64,000 nucleotides of DNA, from NCBI GenBank assembly GCA_027627225.1, contig CM051029.1, positions 19,144,656 through 19,208,655 on the forward strand, read 5' to 3'. This stretch comes from Congeria kusceri. Taxonomy: Eukaryota > Mollusca > Bivalvia > Myida > Dreissenidae. Below are positions 37,265-49,809 of the stretch, piece after piece (the first letter of the stretch is position 1; every line of letters starts with the position of its first letter). A program made the translations under genes and the position numbers. A model generated the notes under the pieces. That model was not told where the DNA came from, made no database searches, and was given only the letters and a program-made list of their open reading frames with translations.

Positions 37265-37816
37265 TTATGTACTAGATAAAACCAAGGGTATCAGTGCAAT
37301 TGATATATGATTTCCATCTTTGTCAATGAGGGAAATAAACCGAAACATGCAGAGATGATTTTTAAATATGACCAATATGTTTTTTGCATTCCATCCAGTG
37401 GTTGCTGAGAAATAGCTAGGATAAGAATGTTGCATTATGTAATATTTGTCCTTATAAACAGAGACTAATATCATTGAATCGTACATTCTTGTAACCATGC
37501 ACACATAGCCTTGATACTGAAAATTCCCATATGCTTTAAATGAATTCCTCTTGTGGTTGTTCATGACACCAGGATAACAGCATGACCCTCGAGGAGAGGA
37601 AACGCGGCGACTGTATATGCACCGCTCGAAGTTTTTCGGGGAGCTTACATATCTGAATGCTGGGTATATGTAAGACGAACTCGAAACCTCTTGGTCGCAA
37701 TACAAAACATCATTTTTATGCAGTAGGCCCGTCAACGTGGTACCAAATGACCATTTACAAAATTGAGGAATAAAGTCTATTGCTGGAAACCAGTGTCGGC
37801 GCCTTTTTACCATCAA
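37265..37816 (-). CDS. Hypothetical ORF or exon, 183 codons
   Basis: The longest host ORF outside repeats. I do not recognise the product. On the minus strand a tract ending ggtttccag lies inside the ORF near 37785 and could be a splice acceptor, in which case the exon would begin CAATAGAC and encode FIPQFCKWSFGTTLTGLL onward. The middle part is less A+T-rich than the flanks and has several cysteines (FCKW, LYCD, ERCIY, GSCCYPG, YVCMV). No signal peptide or membrane span is clear. It sits just beyond the end of the segmental duplication, and no copy of it is seen near 45.5 kb. It could be one exon of a gene extending outside the recognisable sequence, or chance. Confidence 0.35.
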   Translation of the reverse strand: MMVKRRRHWFPAIDFIPQFCKWSFGTTLTGLLHKNDVLYCDQEVSSSSYIYPAFRYVSSPKNFERCIYSRRVSSPRGSCCYPGVMNNHKRNSFKAYGNFQYQGYVCMVTRMYDSMILVSVYKDKYYIMQHSYPSYFSATTGWNAKNILVIFKNHLCMFRFISLIDKDGNHISIALIPLVLSST

Positions 37817-38848
37817 AACTCAATACGAAATATTGTGAAAATATACAAAAATATATCTTTTGGTGCACTGTTCATAAAATCACAATAAATAATTTTATAA
37901 ATTTTATGCTAGTGGTAACGGTAGTGGAAACCAAGTCTAGGTATTTGTGCTATTCGAAAAAATCACCCCGAGTTGTAAACGACCACATGGTACCTTCATG
38001 TGGTTGTTTTACAATTGAAAGCGTTTTTAGTATGTGGCTTTCTCCAATTTGTTTTACGATTGGTTGAACTATAAAGCTAGTGTTGTGTGTTCTTAGGTTT
38101 GTTCAGAATTTTTAAAATCATAATAAATGCACTTTCATGTAGTAAAATATGGTATTTTGACCGGAAATCAATTACAGGGCCATTTTTCAGATAACAAGTA
38201 GGTATATAAGTAGTCTGGAAGGTATGACTCACGTCCATTGCACTGGTTTAAATGTAAGACATTATATGAAACAATCGTTTGGAAAATCGCCATACACGTA
38301 TCTAAACCATATAACGTAGCATTTACTGTCGTAAGTCACGTATGTCGCTTATGAGATGACATATTTCAAAAGTTTCTTTGTTACATTATACGAATCAGAA
38401 GGCAAAGGATGTTTAATATAAATTAATTAATGTATCTGTAAATGATGAACTACATAGGATTGTACATCTAGAAAGCGTGTCTTGGAATTCTGCAATACCT
38501 CTTAACAGATTTGATTTTGAAGTGCGTCTGAAATATGTGTATGACCTCACACATCTTCTGATTACGATTAAGCCACCTAATTTTGCCATAATTTTTCTGG
38601 AAAACTGTTTTGTCTTTATTATTTTGTAACGGCTAAGTGTCATTGCATATTGCTGTATACGTAAGTATACTATTTCAAAGACGTCTGGCAAAATATTGCT
38701 ATATTTATAAGTGTCGAGATTTGCTGGGCACGTTAATCGATATACTTCCTATCAAATATTTTTTGAAAACGTGATTTGTAAAATAATGCAAATAAAAATC
38801 AGTTAAATTTACAGATGCATGTGGATGTGTTAGAGGTTCTTAATATCT
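37817..38848. other. No gene seen
   Basis: A+T-rich, nothing recognised. Confidence 0.4.
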
Positions 38849-39614
38849 AATTAAACTATGGATGTCAACGGATACCAGAATTGGTATCCGGAGATTCGCA
38901 TGTAATATCCGGATACTATCCGGATAACCGTATAGATCGGCATCGGCGGCCGGAATCTGCCGCATGTTAAAGTTGCAAAATTAACTTCACACCTAGACGA
39001 ATTATATCTTACTAAATTACGATACTTTTATTTTGAAAACACAATAGGTTTAAATTATTGAAAAAGGAACATGTAACAAACTACGTCGATTTCTATTAGC
39101 AAAATTGTGTGTTTTGGTTGTTTTGTGTTGCGTGCAATGTTGATCCGCTCTTCAATTAAAGTACCCCAATTAACCATGTGATTTGCGCAAAAATAAGTGT
39201 TAAGGCTCACCGGTGTATGGTAAACCCGTAAATTGCGATGTTTGTGTTGAAACACGCAATATGCTAATCACATGCACATAAACACAAAAACAAGGATGGA
39301 TCAATGTTAATATGTTTTATTTCATTTTTATTTTATATGCAAAAAGTCCATCATATGTTTTATTTAAATCAAACTATTAAGTTGAATGTACTAATAAGTT
39401 AATAACGTTGCGAGATTTTTTATCCGTCTGCACAATACACTGGTTTGTGAAAGAATAAAGCAAGAAAACAAATTAAAATACCAGTAATAATTAGATGCGG
39501 ACTGATTGGATAAGACAGTCTTTTAAGTTTTGCTGATTAGAATTTATTGGTTAACAATGGATTCATTTGATTTCAATAGTTGGTTGGAACATCGACAATT
39601 GACATTAACTGGCA

Positions 39615-40617
39615 TTGTTAATTGGTAGAGAACCATCTTTTATCAAGAGGGACACACCTTATTGGTATATTTGGGCTTATATACAAGCCACAAATACTTT
39701 ATCAGCCAAAGCGCTAAGGGCGATGAACTCCTTATTTACTGTTACGAAATCTTTGAATGTGCCTGTTAAAATCATGTTTAATCTGTTTGATGCCTATGTT
39801 GCCTCGATTCTTAATTATGGAAGCGAGGCGTGGGGATTTAGTAAGGCGGAAAATATTGAGCGAGTGCAACGCAAATTTTGTAAATGGCTTTTAAATGTGA
39901 AAGCGTCTACAAACTCAAATGCTTTGTATGCCGAAGTATATATGTCGATATTTACGAATAGTTAAATATTTCGTAAAATTGTTTAATGAAAAATCGTCCA
40001 ACTGTATTTTAAGCAATATTATTCGTAGACAGTGTAAAGAGGCATGTGATAACCCTCACTCCAAGTCATGGGCATCAAACGTTCGGAAACTTTTGCAAGA
40101 ATCAGGTTTTAATGATGTTTGGTTATATCCTGAATCTGTTAATGTTAACAATTTTATTACAATTTTTCGCAATAGATTACAAGATGTGTTCATTTCAAAA
40201 TGGCGAAGTTATGCAAATGAAAGTTCATCATTATTTCTTTATAAGGAATTGAAACCCATTTTCGAAAGATCCATGTATTTAGATAAAATGGAAAATTCAA
40301 AATTTAGAAACATAATAGCAAAATTGAGATTGTCCTCGCATGTTCTTTTCATAGAAACTGGTAGGCACCAACACATTCCAAGACATGAGAGAATATGTAA
40401 ATTGTGTACTCTGAATGAAATTGAAGACGAGTACCATTTTGTTCTAATATGTCCTTTATATGTCAATTTGAGAAATACACTTATACCTGACGTTTACAAA
40501 AGAAGACCAAGTATGTTTAAATTTTTACAATTACTGAATGAGACCAGAAAATCTGTATTGATACGTCTTGCAAATTTCTGTATTAAAGCCTTTAAACTTA
40601 GATCCGATAATATATAG
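39615..40617 (+). pseudogene. 5'-truncated LINE reverse transcriptase, C-terminal part
   Basis: The end of a non-LTR retrotransposon ORF2. The first part (39615-39965) has KALRAMNSLF, LFDAYVASILNYGSEAWGF and IERVQRKFCKWLLNVK, typical of the region after the RT palm. A frameshift at about 39940-39965 moves it to a second frame (39919-40617), ending with a cysteine/histidine cluster ERICKLCTLNEIEDEYHFVLICPLY. The catalytic RT and endonuclease are absent, so the copy is dead. The 3' UTR ends in a ttctg repeat near 40925-40948. The clade cannot be fixed from this part. Confidence 0.85.
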
Positions 40618-40948
40618 ATTTATGAGAGTATACTTTTTGTTCCCAAATTGACTGTTTGTATAAATATCTTAAAGCATAAAATTTTTCCAATCAATTTTCA
40701 GATTTTAAAAATATTCACTAAACTTTGTTAAAACAGAGCGAGTCCTCTCATAAAATCCTGGCATTCTCATGCAGTCATATATTTGTAAAAAAGTCATAAA
40801 TTGTAATTGCATGTTTGTACTTTCACATGTTCTTTTTTTGTTATTATGACGCATGCGCAATTATGTTTGCCTAATGGCGTGTATGTATTTGACGATGAGC
40901 TGTATATGCTTTAGTCATAAATAAACTTTCTGTTCTGTTCTGTTCTAT
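40618..40948 (+). mobile_element. LINE 3' untranslated region and TTCTG tail
   Basis: Follows the LINE ORF. It ends cataaataaactttctgttc then further ttctg units, a simple-repeat tail of the kind many LINEs carry. Confidence 0.75.
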
Positions 40949-41035
40949 AATCGATTCTGACATCTTGTTTGTTTAATAGTCCTGTCCAGGTTAGTGTGGT
41001 GTGAAAACACCACTTATTGTTTCACGCTTTTTTTT

Positions 41036-41455
41036 TAACAGAACAGATCTTTATTATGTTTCACAGGTCACATGATACATAATACATACATTGTGACAAC
41101 AGGTGAGCATATAATTCGCAGATAACAATTTAACAAAACATCAGAAAAAAAAAAAAAAATTACGAAATAAGTTTATATGGGAAGGTGGTCTGGTGTGTTG
41201 AACTATATTTCTTAAAATGTAAACTAATATAAAAGAATAAGCAATCTGTAATGGATATGGAAAATACATATATTGTGACAACAGGTGAGCATATAATTCA
41301 TAGATAACAATTTCACAAAACATCAGAAAGTAAAAAAAAGAGTACAATATAAGTTTATGGGGGAAAGTGGTCTGGTGTGTTTAACTATATTTCTTAAAAT
41401 GTAAACTAATATAAAAGAATAAGCAATATGTAATGGATATGGAGGTTGTATTTAT
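41036..41455 (-). mobile_element. Second LINE-like 3' end, opposite strand, with 182-bp duplication
   Basis: On the minus strand it ends aataaagatctgttctgtt plus poly-A, resembling the tail of the neighbouring LINE. The two are therefore tail to tail. Inside, a 182-base block (starts near 41081 and 41263, sharing ttgtgacaacaggtgagc) is duplicated in tandem. Confidence 0.6.
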
Positions 41456-42532
41456 AAATTACTGGAAACAGCCAGACAAAGCAACAATTCGGTCGATAAT
41501 TAGAAAAAGAGAAATATACATAAGTACAAACAACATTTTGTTAGAGCATCCGTTTAAATGTGATCCCAATAGTTAACGTTTCGCCATAAAACTCACAACA
41601 AATACTTATTATTTATGAATATTGTTAGCAAGTAAATGCATGCGTTATCGAATAAATTAATAATTCAACGTATAATTATGTGAAGAAGATAAAGTATGAG
41701 ATAAAATCGATTTGACCAGTAGGCAGTAAAGCGTTTAAGAAAAGGAAAAATCAAAAGCAGAACTTTTTTGTGTGGTTGTTTACGTGTACTCCCAAAAAAG
41801 TAACTTTCGGCCAACATGTTACATAGTACAAATACATATTATGTTATATAGTGTCAACATGTAAATGCGTAGGCCGTAGGGTACCAGGAAAACCCCCCCA
41901 CTAAATATGTAATATCTAAGCACAAGAGACGAGGGGAGCCTTTCTTTTTATGTCAACTATCATGCGTGGGTGTTAGTCGAAAAGGAAGATCATGACGTAA
42001 TTAGTAAAGGCTAGTTTCTGGTCACCCCATGTAGGTCACACTCCCATCGAAATAAAGTTATGGGAGGGTAACGAAGGGGTTAAATTATACCAGTGTTAAA
42101 GTAAATAAATGTGTTTTATATCTCTATAATTTAGATAATGCGATTTTCAACTCAGCTAATATGGGAAATATGTATGTGTCGTGGTGTGATAAGTATAGAG
42201 CTTTATACACCTATATTTTATTTATTTAATTGCAGCAAGAATTGAGTGTTTCAAGTTGTGTACCATTTAGATCCCCACGTGTAGGAACGGATGGAACCGT
42301 TTGATTGGTCGGTCGCCGCTAATCGTATACCAACCAAGGGTTGAGTTTATGACACGTCCGCAGTACGAGGTGGAGACCTCGTTTACAGGTCTATAGGTTT
42401 GTTGTGTTTATCAAAAATAAACATGCAAAAGGGCGTTTTTTATTTTTACGAATATTTGGTTACTAACGTGGTAACCGGATACTAACATAGTAATCGGATA
42501 TTCGGATATCCAGATATTCGTTGGCAATCCTA
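41456..42532. other. Right part of the hAT-like element, no gene
   Basis: Unassigned. It ends with subterminal words (cggatattcggatatcc) near 42490-42510. Confidence 0.4.
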
Positions 42533-42717
42533 AATTAAACGTATGAACAGGTCTTCAACGTCGTATCGTATAATCGACTTGGTCTTCAATAACTATCTTC
42601 ATTAACTCAGCTATAATAAGCTTTCTAATTAATTTTTCATCGTAAATGATTTTAGTACAAATTGGATTTAATTTAAACCTTTTTTATGTAAGCTCAATTG
42701 TGTCTAAAGACGTAGAC

Positions 42718-42853
42718 TTATAGAGACATGTCTGTGTCAGTTTTCTTGAAAAAAGTATATAAATTTTTTTGAGAAAGGTCTTTAAACACTCCACGGGTAG
42801 GGATCGACCTTACAACCTCCTGATAGCAAGGTGGACACCATATCTATTACACA
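42718..42853 (-). mobile_element. Decayed SINE fragment, same family as 32215-32393
   Basis: gtagggatcgaccttacaac...aaggtggacaccatatc matches the minus-strand head of the 32.3-kb copy, and the body (ttatagagacatgtctg) also aligns. Confidence 0.65.
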
Positions 42854-42962
42854 TGTATGACTCAAGAAATGAAGTAATGCCGTTTAGACAAGGTTTGTTT
42901 CACGTACATTCTCTGATGATCGTTACATTTATACGGAGTCAAAATAGTAATCGATCGAGCCA

Positions 42963-43279
42963 GGCCCGGCTAGCTCAGCTGGTAGAGCGCTGGACTGTCA
43001 ATCCGGGGATCGCGAGTTTGAAACCCAGCCCGGCCACATGACTTGTGTGGAGATTGATCATGAAATTATTTCTACGGCCATTCTCCCCTAACACGGATTC
43101 AAGAAGGGCAGTTGTCAGTTAATGGCATAAGTATGTGCACTTCGTACTGGTACAACGCTTAGATCGGCTAAGCTTGCCCAGGAAAAGTGTGAGTAGGTTA
43201 ACTGACCGCCGTGATATGACTGAAATACTGTTAAAAACGGCGAAAATCCAATCAAACAAAAACAAAACTAAACAAAAGC
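42963..43279 (+). mobile_element. Full-length tRNA-derived SINE
   Basis: The tRNA-like head at 42963-43038 has an A box (tagctcagctggtagagc) and a B box (gagtttgaaaccc). It closely resembles tRNA-Lys (GCCCGGCTAGCTCAG opening), although the anticodon triplet is now GTC. The body includes ggccattctcccc, agatcggctaagcttgccca, gtaggttaactgaccg and an A-rich aaacaaa tail. Three further copies lie at 48092-48350 (+), 49188-49436 (-) and 49810-50108 (-). Confidence 0.92.
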
Positions 43280-43984
43280 AGTCAATTGTTTTGGATTTTC
43301 GTACATTATATGCTAAATATTAATTTGTGATTAAGCTTCAAAAGCTTGTTATATTTTTTATCACGTATGATGACTTGAAATTAAGTTTCAACATGCAACA
43401 GGAAATAAATGTACATGTATTGACCCATGGGTGCAATGACTTCCTTATGATTAATCTGTCTGTGCGTAAATGACACAGCCAGGAGCAATACTATATATTG
43501 AATCTGCAAGTGGGCATTTAGCCTTTCTTGTCAACATTTACAGGCCATTGGTTGATGTGCAAGACCAGTTTGTATTTCACTCGATTCTAATCCATAGATG
43601 TTTTTTCACTAATAACCTTGAATTAAATAGAACTATTGCAAACTAAATGTCGTATGTATGGTGTACTGTGTACAAATGTACAAATGACAATACTATGAAA
43701 TAATTATATATTGATTATATTCAACCCTAACCAAAGACACAATTTGCTTTTTGAATTTAACCTATGAATCTACCAAGAGCTGTTCTGGTTACATAATAAA
43801 AGATGTGTGTAATATTTCATACTGAGTATTTGCTTCTATCTAAAACAAGCCGACAGTGTAAACGAAATAAATCTGCTACATCAACATTGAGTTAGTTTAA
43901 CAACGTGGAATTAAGCACTCAATAAACATATCAAAAGTATCTTCTTTTATTTACGACCTCGTGTGATGTCAAAATTTTAGTAAA

Positions 43985-45345
43985 TATAAAGATCTCCGTG
44001 CATATTTATGTGGAACCCTTTCCTTTAAATTATATGTTCAGTTCACAAGAAGCCGTAAGAAAACAATTTACTGTGAAGTTTATGTATTAGACTTTATCGT
44101 TTATTAGTACTTGATGTAATTCGCATTTTTTCTTTGAGACAACAATTTACTTTGAAGTTTATGTATCTTTAGGCGTAAAAAATATGTTTGTTTCAGGTTA
44201 CCCGACCTACCCCCAAAAATGCCCCGATCCTAGAACATTTTATTGGGTTTTCAAATAATGTTTTGTTTTATTTACGTTTGTCCAATACTTTAATGGTGTT
44301 GTTTTTATCAAAAAGTGTTTTATTCTGAGAGCGTCTGGAATGTTTGGAATAATTATTCAGTTTTAGAATCTTCAAGCTGACCATTTACTTCATAAAAACA
44401 ACAAAAGCCAACAAACAAACAAATCCCTACCTACCTACCCTATAATGCGAACATTATTTTGATTCTAACAAGGGCTGACCACATTTGTTTGCAATGTCAA
44501 TGCAAACTATATTTTACAGGTTTGGGGCTATTTTATTAAACAGTGCTTCATGCACCGAGATATACATATCAAATATTATGTTGTTAGCTTAGTTTAGTAA
44601 TACACATGGTGACCCTGACGGACATAACATTTATAAGTATTATACATGAAGATTCACTTAAAACAAAACATGTTTTTATACGCGTTTTTTTTTTAAATCA
44701 TGTGTTTGTAGCATCGACACAATCACAACATTTAAGCGTTACGGGGAATGTATTTACGCTATAAACATGTACATGAGTGCACTTACTAAATGAACTCTAT
44801 CCAATGCTCCATTTTTGCGCATAACCGTAGACCAGACTACGATTCTAATTAGTAAATTGCATGCTATCTATGGTGTATAATTAAACAATGAGAAAGGCGG
44901 AGAAATAAGTTGCCACTTATACTCAGGCTTATGTTGCGTATTGTATATTAACCAGCGTTAAATAATTACAGAATAATACATGCATTTCTAATCTCTTACT
45001 AAGTCGCCATTAGATCCAGGAACGGTTCTCAATGGTACAATGTGTGTTCAAAGTGTGGTAAAACAATAATAAGTACTTGTGCAGTTAAAATACGTGTGTA
45101 ATCTTGTATACAGTGTCTCATTGCTATGCATAATTATAGCAACGGTCAGTGAACGAGTTTATCATTGAGAAGGAAGCATGTTTAACATATACCCATCGTT
45201 CCTATTGTTGTCTCTGAAGTGTTTTCTTCTTAAATTCAAATGTACTTTATGTAATAAATATCAAATGTGAGGGGACTCGCTTTCGATTAGTGGGCACTAA
45301 CAAAGCATTTAAGAGATAGGATAATATGCACAATAATATATTTAT
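43985..45345. repeat. Ancient segmental duplication, copy 2
   Basis: Collinear partner of 35440-37140. Relative to that copy it carries an insertion-like stretch at about 44196-44445 that begins ggttacccgacctaccccc and ends in an aac-rich stretch followed by cctacctaccc. Confidence 0.65.
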
Positions 45346-47429
45346 GGACAACAATAAAATATCAAATGCTTCCTATTATGCACAAAAATTTATATAATCG
45401 TAGGGAGATAAATGTGAAACATAACATATTTATGGACATACGTCACGCAATGCATTGCTATGAATTTAATTTTACCAGACATCCATACGTTATTTAGAAG
45501 CACTGTAATTGTTCAGAAAATACATAAAAAACTAGAATTTGTTGTCTATAAATATTGTGCAATTCCATAAATTACTGATAAACATGTAATTGTACAGACA
45601 AAACATCTAAACAACAAGGAAAGGGTCCTTTTTAAAATGACTATACTTGCACATTGACATAAAACAACATGGAAATGTATTTATAAACAATTCATGCTAC
45701 GAAGTTTATTGAAATTAAGTAAATGTACACACAATAAACATTTTTTCATAACAATAAATATGCTACATAATTTAAAAAAAAAAGTTTGCAATATACTTTG
45801 CAATATTTATATTACAGAAATTATCCAACTCTATGACTTCATACATTTTTCTATAAATTGACATTTGTTGTGAACACGCTCTTTCTTTAAGAACAATTTA
45901 TATGTGAACCAAATTACCACGTTTATTAATTTGGAAACATTAACCGTGTTATCGTTAACATATTTGATTGGTTTATTATGAAGGTAAATCGTGTTTTTTG
46001 GACAACAGTTTAAATTAACTTTCGACATGCGTTATTTGTGTAAGGAATGTTCCTGTTTATTTCAGTATTTATATTAATCATTTGTTTTAATTCATTTTTC
46101 TTGATGTAATAAACCTTAGATATATGAGATTCTCTACATCAACGCGTATTCAGCGCCTTTAGATATAGGTAATGTAAAGATAAAGAAGACATTCGGTTCG
46201 CAAGCGTTGCAGTCGCTAAGATCCAGTCATGATGTGTCCTAGGACCTTTGCGTTATATGACTCCTGATATCTGGGTGCCTTTGTCGAAGTCGAAAGACTA
46301 CCTAAGACAAACCGCACTAAATAATTAAGTCCTGCATTGTTCCTGTGATTGTCTTGCGCCTACGCAACATCGTATTTACAGACAATGCAGGTTAACTTGG
46401 CAGAAGCAGTCTGGTGTCGACGCACGACAATGCAGTTTTGAGTAAAACAAATCGTAAGTCGACGCAGGAGCTCATTTTTTTTGCGTTCAAGATCGACAAT
46501 GCAGAACATCGTATGACTATTTGAAGATCGTGTCACGATGACGTTCGACTTTTCGAGTGAAAGCTGTCCAAATACTAAAATACGTAACTGGAGACAATTC
46601 ATACGACGCCCTACGAATGACGCAAGTCAACGCAAGACTATACCTGTCTTAGTTGCAGTTTGTATTGGGCTTTAATGAAGTCTCTGCTTTTCTTACTGGC
46701 GACGACAAGCACTTTAAAACAAGACATTGCGTTTTGTTAATACTGTTAGTACATAGAAAAGAAGTCAAACAAATTGCTCGACCCAGTACCTTTATACTGT
46801 GAAGACTGTATTCCGTTAATAGCTTGAAGCAATAATTCCGTGAAGGTTTTCTACAGTAATGTGTCGCCAATGAGATTTTGTTGCGTCTTGTCCTGCATAA
46901 TCGCAAATATCCATTTCTGAGATAATCACAAAGGCCGTAAAGCACTGAGTTTGTGTTGCGTTTATGTCCTGTGTAATTGCAAATATCCATTTCTGAGATA
47001 ATCACAAAGGCCGTAAAACACGTCCAGATAGTCTTGCAATTCATATAATCAACTCAAACTGTTAACGATCACATTGCAACTAGTTCGGGAACCAATAGTT
47101 TATAACTATACTTGTTTCTATTCTGTGAGTGTCTCCAAATGATATTGTGTGACTGCTAGGACAATAAAGTCAGTACTGAGTATTGTAGTTCTGTTTTTCA
47201 TTTATCAGACAAAACGCAGTACCGTGTTCCTAACTCATAATCTTTTAAATAAATGAACAATAACAATAAAGTCGTTTTTAAAAGCATTTCTTTGCAAATG
47301 AGTTTTAATCCATTTACTGCACACGCTTCTGACATTAAAGTTAAGACAAGCACACAATTATGTATGTATGCGTTTTACAATCGAATTTAACGTTTCGGTA
47401 TCAATATCACCGCAAGCAATATTAACTAA
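45346..47429. other. No recognised gene; 76-bp tandem duplication
   Basis: At about 46881-47033 a block with gcaaatatccatttctgaga is duplicated with a period near 75-76 bases. The 131-codon minus-strand ORF over it (46649-47044) has cysteines but no recognisable domain. The duplication is not a multiple of three, which argues against coding. Confidence 0.5.
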
Positions 47430-47750
47430 ACCAATTTTAAATATAAGAATAATGACACTCGCGACATCATCATTTGAAAAACCCTTATTACTATTCGCTG
47501 GTCCTGTATTTGAGGCAAGTGACCAATTGCCTTTTTGTAATACAGGAAAATACAAACAACACAACACAAAACCTAAAAATTATTCAAACTGGGGTCACCG
47601 CCTTAGGACGGTCAATGCAAAGCATGGGGGTTTAAAGGCATGCCGAACCTCACACTTAGCCCAGAAATAATCACACTACGCGCACTTGTAAATACACTTT
47701 AACCTTATAGCATTGCAATTCAAATTAAATAGCAATAAAAGAGAATTACT
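47430..47750 (+). repeat. Dispersed repeat family Z, copy 2
   Basis: See the partner at 30445-30740. At its end, a 70-base block (accttat.gcattgcaattc...) is duplicated in tandem, running to about 47830. Confidence 0.85.
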
Positions 47751-48091
47751 AATTCAATTAAATAAACTTCAACCTTATTGCATTGCAATTCAAATTAAAT
47801 AGCAATAAAGGAGAATTACTAATTCAATTAAATTACAATTTAATTACTCAATTGTTTAATGTTCACCAGAGCAACAGATTCAAACATTCAAACAGCTGCT
47901 TTTGCCACTTTCATTTGAAAGACTTGCCGTAAAATTAGGTAGACCTATTGCCTTAATAATTACCACTCAAGGAACATAAATCTGAAATATGTTTCGACTG
48001 GAATGAACACAATGCACAGTGTAAAGCAATTGCAAAATGATCGATACGAGTATTTATCACATACATGATATTCCAATTTCTATACTTACAC

Positions 48092-48350
48092 GTGAGTTCG
48101 AGCCCCAGCCTGGCCACATAACGTTTGTGGGCATTGGTCATGAAATAATTTTTACGGCCATTCTCCCCCTACCTCTGATTCAAGTAGGGCAGTAGTCAGT
48201 TACTGGCATAATTATAAGCACTTGGTACTGGTAAACCGCTTTGATCGGCTGAGCTGGCTCAGGAAAAGTGTAAGTAGGTTAACTGACCGCTGTGATAGGA
48301 CTGAAATACTGTTAAGAACGGCGAAAATCCAAATAAACAAACGAACAAAC
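48092..48350 (+). mobile_element. tRNA-derived SINE, head truncated
   Basis: Same family as 42963-43279. It starts at the B box (gagttcgagcccc), lacks the A box, and ends in aaacaaacgaacaaac. The 75-codon ORF here is a by-product. Confidence 0.9.
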
Positions 48351-48792
48351 ATACTTACACGCACTAAATTATTATTTAAAGATGCCACACAAAGTTGTGC
48401 TATATTTTGTACAAATAATAAAAGCTTACATTTTTGTACAATGTCTTAAATCGTAACTGAATATATAAATATTTATAACTTTACATGTGTATAAACTTCC
48501 ATAACATTCCGAGTTAACATGGCAGTTTAACTGGTGGCAAAGAGAGCACATTGCAGACCGTTCATCATTCTAATAACACTCTAGAACATTATATATTACT
48601 TAAAAGTAGCTCACATAAAGTAGGCTGTGGGTGAATGCACGTTATGTTTGTTTATTGCCAATACTTGGCGTAACCAGACATTATATAAACATAAAGAAAG
48701 TCAAACAATCACTATCATGGTGATCTTTATTGTCCATGTCCATTGAATTACTGTTGCCAATGCGGTGAAACAAACATACGGGAAATGATATA

Positions 48793-49091
48793 TATAGGAT
48801 CTGACACGAGTTGTCATTTCAAACCATATTTTATTAAAGGAGTTCAGGAATTTTGTTAATAAGCGGGCCTTCTAATTTTACCAAAACATATTCATAAATC
48901 CTAAAAGTTGTGTATTGGCATCACGTCATTTCATGTTGACGACGTCATTTCAAAAAAAAAATAACGTCATGCGATTGGTCAGTCAAAGAATACGTAGCCA
49001 ATGAAAACGCTCAAAATGTTATCTTACACATGTGTAAGATAGAAATATTCGTAGGGTTGTATTACACGGGAGACATGGTATAGCATGTGAT
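48793..49091 (+). repeat. Hairpin-bearing dispersed repeat, copy 2 (shortened)
   Basis: Aligns with 5549-5935: the left arm (gttgtcatttca.accatattttattaaa), aaatcctaaaagttgtgtattggcat, CRE-like acgtca motifs, ccaat and the palindrome tcttacacatgtgtaaga. The right hairpin arm is missing. Confidence 0.85.
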
Positions 49092-49187
49092 CCAACTACA
49101 TCTACATATACATGCTTGTATACCTTACAGTTGCTCTAATAACTGCGTTTGGGGGTTTGCAAGATTGAATTTCTTAGACATTGTCTT

Positions 49188-49436
49188 TTGTTTTGTTTTA
49201 TTTTTGTTTTGGATTTTTCGCCGTTTTTAACATTAGTTCAGTCATATCACGGCGGTCAGTTAACCTATTCACACTTTTCCTCGGCAAGCTTAGCCGATCT
49301 AAGCGGTTTACCAGTACTTAGTGCACATACCTATGCCAGTAATGACAACTGCCCTACTTGAATCAGAGGTATGGGGAGAATGGCCGTAGAAACATTTCAT
49401 GACCAATCCCCACACAAATTATGTGACCGAAATTGG
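49188..49436 (-). mobile_element. tRNA-derived SINE, head truncated, minus strand
   Basis: Reverse orientation of the 42963-43279 family. It has the tail (tttgttttggatttttcgccg), ggcggtcagttaacct and aagcttagccgatctaagcgg, and the tRNA part is lost beyond 49436. Confidence 0.9.
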
Positions 49437-49809
49437 CTGATGGCGTTGAACAAGGTTAAATACAGACGATTAAACATCATAAAGCTTTTCTTGGAGTTCT
49501 ACAATACTTCTTACAAGTGTTATATGTTTGTTTATAGTTTGTCCGAAACCTGCGTCAAAATCTGAAATATTTTTTCATTACTTATTTGACCTTATTTTGT
49601 CATAACTAATCTGGAACTGTTTGGTCATATAATTTTGACACTGCCGGTTATTAAAATAGTTTTCAACTTCGGGCTATTGAAGTATTTGTGTGCTTATCTG
49701 TTGTTTTGTCTTTTTGTATAAATAGATTCATAACATAGTTAATGTTTGAGAGCCATTCATACGAATTCTACGTCATTGTTATTCATATAACCTGAATGAA
49801 TGACCTCAG

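Larger units (their letters stand above)
38849..42540. mobile_element. Non-autonomous hAT-like element with 8-bp target duplication
   Basis: Perfect 8-base direct repeats AATTAAAC (38849-38856 and 42533-42540) flank a 3,676-bp element (38857-42532). Its ends are imperfect inverted repeats: tatggatgtcaacggata on the left and, on the reverse strand of the right end, taggattgccaacgaata. Both subterminal regions carry clusters of ggatatcc/tccggata words. An 8-bp duplication with subterminal repeats fits the hAT superfamily. No transposase is found. The interior is largely LINE debris. Confidence 0.75.

Noticed and set aside
42963..43038. Functional tRNA-Asp(GTC) gene
   Set aside because: The head is followed by the SINE body and A-rich tail, and a further copy (50033-50108) shares the same triplet; it is a SINE head.
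46649..47044. 131-codon minus-strand ORF
   Set aside because: Overlaps a tandem duplication with a period not divisible by three; no domain.
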